The notes beneath the pieces are model-generated. The model made no database searches, was not told the origin of the DNA, and was given only the letters and a program-made list of their open reading frames with translations. Shown in pieces: positions 57,101 through 64,000 of a stretch of DNA of 64,000 nt. The stretch is from Rhizaria sp. SCN 62-66 (Eukaryota; Rhizaria, unplaced). Location: the NCBI GenBank assembly GCA_001724265.1, contig MEDY01000171.1, forward strand, positions 36,447 through 100,446, given 5' to 3'. The translations under genes were made by a program, and so were the position numbers. Position 1 is the first letter of the stretch. Each line of letters begins with the position of its first letter.

Positions 57101-60100
57101 CCCGTGGCGCCGCCCGCGCCCGCAACCGCGAAAAGTGCTGCGCAGGAGTCCGACAGCAGCACTGGTAGCGGCAGCAGCAGCGACGCGGACGACGTGATCG
57201 CGCACTCGTTCTTCGGCACGCCGTTGTCGGCGCCGCTGCCGCTGCTCGCGCCGCCCGTGCGCGGGCCCGCCGCGCTGCAGACGCTGCTCGCGCCGCCCGA
57301 CCGCGCCGTGGGTGGCGCGATCCGCGGCGGTGACACGCACGGCGCCGCGTCCTCGCGCTTGCGCCGCGCGCTCGCGCTCGCCATCCGCGCGCAAGCTGTT
57401 GCCGATGGCGCAGCAGCGGACGAGGCGCACGTGCCCGTGTGTCCTGCGCCCTCACCCGCCGCGACGCTCGCCTCTGCGACGACCGCGGGGCTGTCCTTCG
57501 GCGCCGCGGGGGACTCGATGAGTCTCACCGGCGCCTCGTCCGGCGGAGCGTCCTCTGCCCCCGTGGCCGCCGGTGACGTTGCGCCCAACCACGGCCCGCT
57601 CGTGGCGCAGGCCCAGGCGCAGACGCAGGCGATGCTTACCGCGACCGGGACCGCGAACGCCGCGGTCGCCGCTGCCGTCGCGGCCACAAGCCCCGTCTCA
57701 GCGACTGGCGCGGCCGTGCGCGCGGTCGCCGCCAGCGCGGGCTATATGGACCCAGCGGTCGCGGCCACGCTGCTGACGGCCCTGGCCGCGCCGCCGCCCG
57801 CACCCGCGGCCGCGCTGCCGTGGCTCGCGGCCGGGATGCAGCCCAGTGACGGCGGCTCCTCCGCGGCCGCGGTCCGCCGCGCCGGCGCCGCCGTCGCCGC
57901 CGCGGCCTCCGCGCTCAACGCGGCCGCCTTCGCCGGGGGCAGCGGGACCAGCGCTGCCTGGTTCACTGCCGGTGCGCCTGGCGTGGCCAACGGCACCGCG
58001 GGCACGGCCGGTGTCAGCGCCGCGACCGGCTCCCTCGGCACCACCTTGGCAGGCGCAAGCATGACTGGCGGCCTGCTCGCGGCTGACGGGGCGGTGCCGC
58101 TGTACGACGACGACAACGGCGCCGACGTGCACAGCCTGACGTCGTCGCTGTCCGAGCTGGCGCCGTGTCTGGCGTGCGAACTCGAGTCCGTTGTCTCGGC
58201 GATGCACTCGGGCGACGCGTACCCGCTGCCGCCGGCCGCCACGGTCTACGCGCTGTGGCAGAACTCGTACGAGCTCGCGGGCTACGGCCAGCACGACGCG
58301 CACGAGTGCCTGCTCGCCTTCATGGGCAACGTGCACTCGTCGACGCTGGCCGCCAATGCCGTCGTCGCCATGGCCGCCGCGGCTCAGATTGCGCAGACCG
58401 CAGAGCCACCCGCCTGCGGCGCGGCTGCTAACGGCGCGGACGCGTGTGGCGCAGACGCCGCCTGCGCGAGCCATGCGACGAGTCACGCGGCAAGCCACGC
58501 CGCTGCGCTGACCGCGCTCGCGCCACCAGCGCCGGCGGGGACCTCGGCCGCGAACGCCAAGGACCTAGACTGCTGCATCATGCACCGTGTCTTCGGCAAC
58601 GCCGTCGCGGGCGAGACGCTGTGCGTCAGCTGCGGCCACGTCTCCACGGCGCTCGAGTCGGGCGTCGACTTGGGCCTCACCATCCCACCCCCGGAGCTGC
58701 TCCCGATGCCGCCCACACCGCCCTCGACCGCAGCCGGCAGCGGCGGCACGGGCCTTGCCGCGGACGCCGCCACCGTAGTCGGCGCAGACGCGCTTGTGGG
58801 ACCCGGCGCATGCGGTGCCGACGGCGCCACCAGCTCTCAATGTGCAGGCGCCCCCGCGGTCTCTGCGGCTGACGGCAACAACGCGATGTGGCTCTCAATC
58901 GAGTCTGCTTTGGCGGACGCGGCCGCAGCGCCCAGTGGCAACGCCAGAGCGAGAGCCAGAGCGAAGGCGGCTGCCGTGGCCGCGGGTATTGACCTTGCCG
59001 ACGACACCGACAACGACGACACGACTGGAGAGGGCGAGACGGGCACCGACGCCGACGCCGACGGCGAGGGAGAGGAAAGCATGGGCACAGGCACCGTGAC
59101 GCCGAACAACGAGGACGAGGAAGAGGACGAAAACGACGACGGCGACGGCGACGGCGACACCGACGCTGACGCCGACCGGACGGGCGCCACGCCCGCCGAC
59201 GACGAAGACGGCGAGGTGGATAGCGAGCCCTTCACTGGCACTGACGACAACGGCGACATGTTCACCATCGCGACAGGTGCATCCGCCGCCGCTGACGGCA
59301 GCGCGCTGACTGGCGACGCCGGCGCTGCGGGGGCTCTCGACCCCGCCTTGGCAGCCGCGACGAGCGGGGACACGCTGGCCATCGGCGGACGCGGCGGCTG
59401 GCGCGGGCGCGGGCGTGGGCGCGGCGGCCGGGGCCGGGGCCGTGGCCGTGGTCGCGGCCGCGGTCGTGGTGGCCGTGGTGGCATCACGCGTGGGGACGCA
59501 GACAACGCCTCGGGCATCTCGGCCACTGCCGCCGCGGCCGCCGCCCGTGCCGCCGCGGCCGCCGCGCGCGCGGCCGCGCATCAGCGACTGTACCGGCTGG
59601 TGCCGCTGGAGGAGTGTCTGGCCCGCTTCACCGAAGCCTCGTACCTCGGCGCGCAGCAGCTGCTGCGCTGCGACGGCTGCCAAGCGTTGTCTCCGTGCGT
59701 GCGCCGGAGCGCGCTGGCCGTGGCGCCGCGCGTGCTGTGTCTGCAGCTGAAGCGCTTCGACTTCGGCAAGGCCTCGCGCACGGGCCGCGCCCTGGCGTCG
59801 CCGATGAAGCTGAGCACGCCGGTCGCGTTCCCGCTGCGCGGGCTCGACATGGCGCCCTTCCTCAGCGTCAACCAGCGCGCCATCGCCGACTCTAAGGACG
59901 CCGCAGTGCAGCGCTGGGAGGCCGCCAACGCCAAGGACCCGGACACCAGAGCGGCCGCGGCGGCCGCGCTTGCGGCGGCTGCCCACAGTGCTAAGCCTGG
60001 CTCTGCGGCTTTGTTGCAGCCGTCCGTGGCGGCACCGCTCTTGTACGATCTGTACGCCGTGGTTGTGCACATCGGCAGCATGAGCTCGGGCCACTACATT

Positions 60101-60403
60101 GCGTACGTGCGTAAGGGCCCCTTCTGGTTCCTGTGCAACGACGCCTTTGTGCTGCCCGTCTCCGAGGCCGCTGTCGCCACCGCCGAAGCCTACCTCCTCT
60201 TCTACGAGCGCCGCGCAGCCTCTACCGCCGCGGCCGACGCTGCGGCTGCTTGCGCGCGCGACACCCACGCGGTCAAGCAAGAAGCCTTTGGTGCCGCCGC
60301 TCATACCGACATTGCAGCGGCAGCAGCTGCAGTACGCGTTGACGCAGACAACATCCTTAGCAGCATTAGCAGCATTAAAGCTGAGTCCCCAACGTACTTT
60401 TAA
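54130..60403 (+). CDS. USP22/Ubp8-like ubiquitin-specific protease with zinc-finger UBP domain, two exons
   Basis: Cysteine deubiquitinase resembling the SAGA-module enzyme Ubp8/USP22 (histone H2B deubiquitination in known members). Exon 1 is only 22 nt (54130-54151); exon 2 is 54342-60403; 2,027 residues, UAA stop. The ZnF-UBP is split by inserts: Cys11-Pro-His13, CGRGVMVDAHVCLEC near 437, ATGHCLSLRLGT, then VHCAVCNDCVYATVVE near 558. The Cys box GLRGILNLGATCYLS has the catalytic Cys851. LAGYGQHDAHECLLAFM, the CVSCGHVS zinc knuckle and RVLCLQLKRFDF follow. The His box GSMSSGHYIAYVRKG holds His1925. Large Ala/Gly-rich inserts, an acidic tract near 1560-1630 and an RGG box near 1689-1721 interrupt the catalytic domain, making it about four times the usual length. 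Confidence 0.9.
54152..54341 (+). other. Intron of the USP gene
   Basis: 190 nt, phase 1, donor GTGAGC, acceptor CCGCGTACAG. Joining supplies Met and puts MVGAKKRRSS directly before CPHLSRF, the first Cys/His pair of a ZnF-UBP. Confidence 0.75.
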
Positions 60404-60714
60404 ACTTATCAATATTTGTGGATATACGTCTGTCTCACCATTACCTAGATTAACTAACAATTTTATACACGTTGATTACTTGTGATTACCAATACAGAGA
60501 ATCTTTTGTGAAATGTAGTGAATTAGATTCGCAATAAACGGTTTTTAAATATGTATTACACGGCAAGTAGTCCTCTCATTGGCCTGACATACTCTTGTTA
60601 TCGGTTACTCATGAACTTCGAGGCACTAATCCAGGAAAGACATATTCAAAATGACCTATCACAGTGATTATTTGCTGCAAATCCAATAGAAACCCATTTC
60701 ATGGCATCTCACAC
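60404..60714. other. Intergenic, convergent 3' ends
   Basis: 311 bases of AT-rich DNA between the USP gene (plus) and TRM10 (minus). Nothing recognised beyond 3' flank. Confidence 0.6.
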
Positions 60715-62088
60715 TCATGCTGCTGGCTCAGCAGCCTCGGCAGCAGCAACGGCTTCGGTTGGAGCTGCACCGTCGTTCACGCCTTCTTTCGCGGCGTTGG
60801 TCGCTCCGTCTGCAGGCACGTCGGCAGCAACAGTATTATCGCCCTCCTCCGCGTCAGCGGCGGACTCCGCGTCAGCAGCGGCGTCGGCCGCGTCGTCGTC
60901 GTCGCCGCCGTCGCCGCCGTCCTCGGTGTTGCGCTTCCAGCGCGGCGGCATGACGGCCTCGAGCGCCTCCTTCCAGCCCATCGTCTGCTTGGCCACGAGC
61001 AGCTCCATAACGCCCACGGTCGTCAGCACGGTGCGCACGCGGCCCGCCTGCGGCAGCAGCTTCTCGATCGGCAGGCGCGCGGTGCGCATGCCCAGCGCCG
61101 TAGCCTTTGCGTAGCACGCGCCCTTGAGGCGGTTGTGGTCGACGAGCCCGCCGATGACGTAGACATCCTGCGGCGAGAGCTCCTCCAGCACCGTGTCGCT
61201 CTCGGCGCACAGGTACACGACGCGCTCGCGCGCGGGGCCTGCGGGGTAGACCTCGCCAAGCGGGCGCGGGTCCACGGTCCAGACCCAGTGGTCGATGTTG
61301 GTGCGCGAGCGCCGCATGCGATCCATCGTCTTGCAGTCGGACGTCAGACCCGTCGCCACCAGGTGCATCGGTTTGTGCGCGCGCGTTATCAGTGCGTAGC
61401 AGTGCGCGACCTGCGTCTCGAGACTGATCAGCTCGCGGTCAGTCATGTCGGCCTCGAAGCCGCAGTCGAGTACGGCAGTCAGCGTGTCGGGGGCCTTGAG
61501 CAGCTCGCGCAAAACCACCTCGCCGTGCCGGTGCTGGTTCTTGAACGCAGCGCCAAACATGGGCTGTTGCACGGGAAGACTCACCGACGTGTCGCCGGCC
61601 GCAATGGCGTCGAGCACGCGTTGCTGCTCCTCGCGCCTCGCACGCTTGCGCTCCTTGCGCCGGTTGCGCTCTGCCTGGCGCCGCGCAGGTTTGGCCGCGA
61701 GCAGCTCGGCCTTGCGCTTCAGCTTACGCAGCTTGTTCTTCGACAACGGAGGGCCCTCACCCTTCTCTGCGGTGGCAATCTCAGCAAGAACAGCAGCAAG
61801 CTCGACGGAGCCAGCAGGTGTCGAAGTGGTCTTATCATTGTCCTCGTCCGCATCATCATCATCATCATCATCATCATCAGAGCCGCTGTTACCGCAGGAG
61901 TCGTCATTTGCCGTCACAGCAGCCTCAGCAGAAGAAGTGACAGCAGTCTCCTCCGCAGCACGCCGAGAAGACGCCGAAGATATGTTGGTGGTGCACTCCG
62001 TCGTCGCCGCAGCAGCAACAGCTGGAGTTGTCTCCACACTTGTTGGGCTTTCCATTCTGCTCCGGAAGAAATCGGGTAAAGCAATCAT
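60715..62088 (-). CDS. TRM10: tRNA (guanine-9-N1)-methyltransferase, TRM10 family
   Basis: SPOUT-fold enzyme that methylates N1 of G9 (or A9) in tRNA using SAM. 457 residues from the ATG at 62088, or 446 from the second ATG at 62055. The second is plausible because CGGAGCAG immediately before it could be a splice acceptor. The N-terminus is acidic (Asp run near 72-80), followed by a basic KKxK-type segment (SKNKLRKLKRKAELL) typical of the TRM10 tRNA-binding arm. The SPOUT domain has VLDCGFEADMTDREL, LVATGLTSD, VYVIGGLVDHNRLKG and ARLPIEKLL, including the catalytic-site DHN region. Then VLTTVGVMELLV and W-x-AL. The C-terminal 80 residues are Asp/Ala-rich. UGA stop. Confidence 0.93.
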   Translation of the reverse strand: MIALPDFFRSRMESPTSVETTPAVAAAATTECTTNISSASSRRAAEETAVTSSAEAAVTANDDSCGNSGSDDDDDDDDDADEDNDKTTSTPAGSVELAAVLAEIATAEKGEGPPLSKNKLRKLKRKAELLAAKPARRQAERNRRKERKRARREEQQRVLDAIAAGDTSVSLPVQQPMFGAAFKNQHRHGEVVLRELLKAPDTLTAVLDCGFEADMTDRELISLETQVAHCYALITRAHKPMHLVATGLTSDCKTMDRMRRSRTNIDHWVWTVDPRPLGEVYPAGPARERVVYLCAESDTVLEELSPQDVYVIGGLVDHNRLKGACYAKATALGMRTARLPIEKLLPQAGRVRTVLTTVGVMELLVAKQTMGWKEALEAVMPPRWKRNTEDGGDGGDDDDAADAAADAESAADAEEGDNTVAADVPADGATNAAKEGVNDGAAPTEAVAAAEAAEPAA

Positions 62089-62488
62089 TTGTGAGAAAAT
62101 CCCAGGATGTTTTTCATTAAAAAAACGAGCGCATTTAACACATACTTAAGCGCGCACACGACTTTACGATGACTACACAGATATCTAGTGCTTCTCTCGG
62201 ACCCTCTTTTGTCTCTTGCTCGGGCTCAAGCTCGACAAACCACAAACGAGTTTTCTCGACGTTTCGCGTGTCTGCAGAAAGCAAGCGAGTTTAAACTGCC
62301 AATTAGACTCGACTACTGCCGTGTATAGCGACTTTTGTTGATATCTCGTGTTATTTTCTATTATTTCAACAATGAATTAACTATGATGTGCTCAATGGCG
62401 CACCTAATCTCGTCGTGTCTACGTACAAATCTTGCTTACCATCCCTCCATTGAAATGGATCTACATTCGTGTTGTTTCAGGTATCCAC
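62089..62488. other. Divergent promoter region
   Basis: 400 bases between TRM10 (minus) and the gene at 62489 (plus). GTTGTTTCAG ends 8 bases before that ATG, suggesting a 5'-UTR intron. No other element recognised. Confidence 0.5.
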
Positions 62489-63457
62489 ATGCCCAAGAGC
62501 CGCGATATGATCGTGAAGGAGCGCAAGCGCGCAGAGGCCGAGGCCGCTCGCGCAAAGAACCAGGCCGAGGAGGAGCGCGAGCTTCGGAAGGCAACCAAGA
62601 TGCAGGAGGTCGACAGCAAGGCTGGCTCGATTCTGGCTCCTGTGCACGTGCCCCTCAACGATAAGCCCCAGAAAAAGGCCGTCACGCTCGACAATCACGC
62701 CTCGGTCCCTGCGATGCCGCGCAAGTGGCGCAAGGGCGACAGTCAGGAGAGTGGTGATGATGATGACCTTGATGATGACGAGGACGAGGATGAGGACGAA
62801 GATGAGGATGAGGAAGAGGAAGAGGAGAAGCCTGAGGACGACGACAAGCCTGCCAAGAAGGGCAAGAAGGGTGGCAAGAAGCAGCAGCAGCATCTTGACG
62901 CCCCCAAGTCGGGTTCTGCAACTCCTGCAGCGCGCTCGCGTGCCAACTCCGGCTCTGCGTCGTCAGCGGCAGCGGATGGGAACCCAGAGGCCGGACACTC
63001 GCACCAGGGCAGCGTGCACCCGCTCGAAAACGGCAAGGGCTGGATGGCCGGCGCGTTCCTGCTCGCGGGGCTGCCCGGCGACCTGCCGCTCTCGGGCGCG
63101 GTCTCGGTGACGGTGAGCGTGCCCGGCGACGCCACCTTCCCCGCGCAGAAGCTCGAGGTCGACTGCGAGACGCTCCACCTGCCGCGCGGCAAGCGCTCCG
63201 CGCCCGAGCCCGCGCACGCGGCGGGCGCGCTCTTCATCGCCAACCGCACAGCCGACCATAAAGGCGCCGCACTCAAGTCGGCGCAGGTTTCCGCGGCCTC
63301 CGAGTGGGACCAGCTGCGCACCACGGCCGGCGAGGTCGTCGCGCAGTACAAGGCACGCGCAGCAGTCGACCGCGTCCGCTTCTTCGTGCAGACGCACCAG
63401 TATCGCGCGCAGCGCGACAGTGCCGCCGCGGGCGGCAAGACCGGCGCAAAGAAGTGA
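62489..63457 (+). CDS. Unknown 322-residue protein with basic coiled-coil, acidic linker and C-terminal domain
   Basis: The ATG follows a likely splice acceptor in the 5' UTR; UGA stop. Residues 1-45 are a charged helix (MIVKERKRAEAEAARAKNQ). Residues 88-119 are an almost pure Asp/Glu run followed by a Lys/Gly-rich segment (PAKKGKKGGKK). Residues about 140-175 are Ser/Ala linker. Residues about 178-310 look folded (GKGWMAGAFLLAGLPGDLPL, VDCETLHLPRGKRS, RFFVQTHQYRAQ) with alternating hydrophobic strands. I do not recognise the family. The acidic-then-basic linker would fit a chromatin or ribosome-biogenesis factor, which is speculation. Confidence 0.8.
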   Translation: MPKSRDMIVKERKRAEAEAARAKNQAEEERELRKATKMQEVDSKAGSILAPVHVPLNDKPQKKAVTLDNHASVPAMPRKWRKGDSQESGDDDDLDDDEDEDEDEDEDEEEEEEKPEDDDKPAKKGKKGGKKQQQHLDAPKSGSATPAARSRANSGSASSAAADGNPEAGHSHQGSVHPLENGKGWMAGAFLLAGLPGDLPLSGAVSVTVSVPGDATFPAQKLEVDCETLHLPRGKRSAPEPAHAAGALFIANRTADHKGAALKSAQVSAASEWDQLRTTAGEVVAQYKARAAVDRVRFFVQTHQYRAQRDSAAAGGKTGAKK

Positions 63458-63919
63458 ATGCGGGCAAACAATTGACAATCTTCGTGGAGTACGACGGGCC
63501 CAGCGCGCGCATGATCACGCGGCATGCACCACTTAATATCGATAACTCAAGGATGCATCAGTGTTATGTATGAATCATGAACACTCACCGAAGTAAACCA
63601 ACAACCTGGAACCGGTAATACACAAAATCATTGCTTATCATGCGTCACTTGACAATATTAACCTTTATCTACACGTGTTAGTACCTGGGTGCGGGGCGCG
63701 GCGTTGTTCTGCTCGACATCAAAGCTGCCACTGTCCTCTGCAGCTGTGTTGTCAAGCAGAACAGCGCCGAGCCCACATTGCCTTCATTGCTTTCATCTGC
63801 GTCGTTATTGCGCGCCCCATCGACGTTGCCGCTTTCCTGTCACAAGCCCGTAGAGCTGCAAGGCCTCATCAAATGCATCGCCGCAGGATTCTTCATTCAG
63901 GGCAGGATTTGGCTCGTGG
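63458..63919. other. Intergenic near right edge
   Basis: The 3' flank of the preceding gene, then moderately GC sequence with short open frames on both strands. Nothing recognised. Confidence 0.5.
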
Positions 63920-64000
63920 ATGTCAGGTGCCGCCAAGAAGGTGCTTGGTGCTATGCCTCAGATTATTGACACCATTGGAAAGGGTGTTGGTCTTGTCAGG
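63920..64000 (+). CDS. Possible start of a gene running off the right edge
   Basis: An ATG at 63920 opens 27 codons to the window end (MSGAAKKVLGAMPQIIDTIG...). The peptide looks like an amphipathic N-terminus, but it is too short to identify. The same frame is open upstream to a UAG at 63851. It ends in GTCAGG, so the exon might also end near the edge. Confidence 0.35.
   Translation, partial: MSGAAKKVLGAMPQIIDTIGKGVGLVR

Overview
This is nuclear DNA of a eukaryote, most likely a free-living protist. It has spliceosomal introns, a mitochondrial elongation factor G with a presequence, a 26S proteasome lid subunit, a Cdc20/Cdh1-type APC/C activator and an F-actin capping protein. Coding DNA is very GC-rich with many Ala/Ser/Pro/Gln homopolymers, while intergenic DNA is AT-rich. 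No taxonomic marker is visible, so I do not name the organism.

The main observation concerns the genetic code. Four unrelated genes contain seven in-frame UAG codons: 16606, 17458, 30465, 34629, 36608, 37994 and 52311. In every case the same frame continues with family-consistent sequence on both sides. None of these genes is interrupted by UAA or UGA. All 15 complete genes end in UAA (10) or UGA (5), and none ends in UAG. The simplest reading is that UAG is a sense codon here, most probably glutamine. Gene models made with the standard code would truncate or split these genes.

Layout: partial disordered protein (1-3015, minus); mitochondrial EF-G (3545-5749, plus); F-actin capping protein alpha (6443-7273, minus); 2,001-residue low-complexity protein (8128-14133, plus); RPN7/PSMD6 (14580-15961, plus); CCCH protein A (16393-21423, plus, two UAG); Cdc20/Cdh1-like (22396-26687, minus, four exons); GH20 beta-hexosaminidase (27001-28906, plus); TSP1/EGF membrane protein (29523-35372, plus, two UAG); CCCH protein B (36536-42706, plus, two UAG); Pkr1-like V-ATPase assembly factor (44048-44806, minus); CCCH protein C (45329-50043, minus); retinol-saturase family oxidoreductase (50679-52697, plus, one UAG); USP22/Ubp8-like deubiquitinase (54130-60403, plus); TRM10 tRNA methyltransferase (60715-62088, minus); unknown acidic protein (62489-63457, plus); a possible gene start at the right edge.

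The genes do not form an operon or a pathway. The unifying theme is a dispersed family of three CCCH proteins (A, B, C). They share Nab2-type C-x5-C-x4-C-x3-H fingers, a possible small beta-rich (ubiquitin-like) segment, and long Met-Gly, Leu-Gly or Gln low-complexity tails. They are probably RNA-binding, condensate-forming proteins. Eight coding introns were resolved (109-235 nt). Five have a GTACGT donor, and several genes also appear to have an intron ending just before the start codon.
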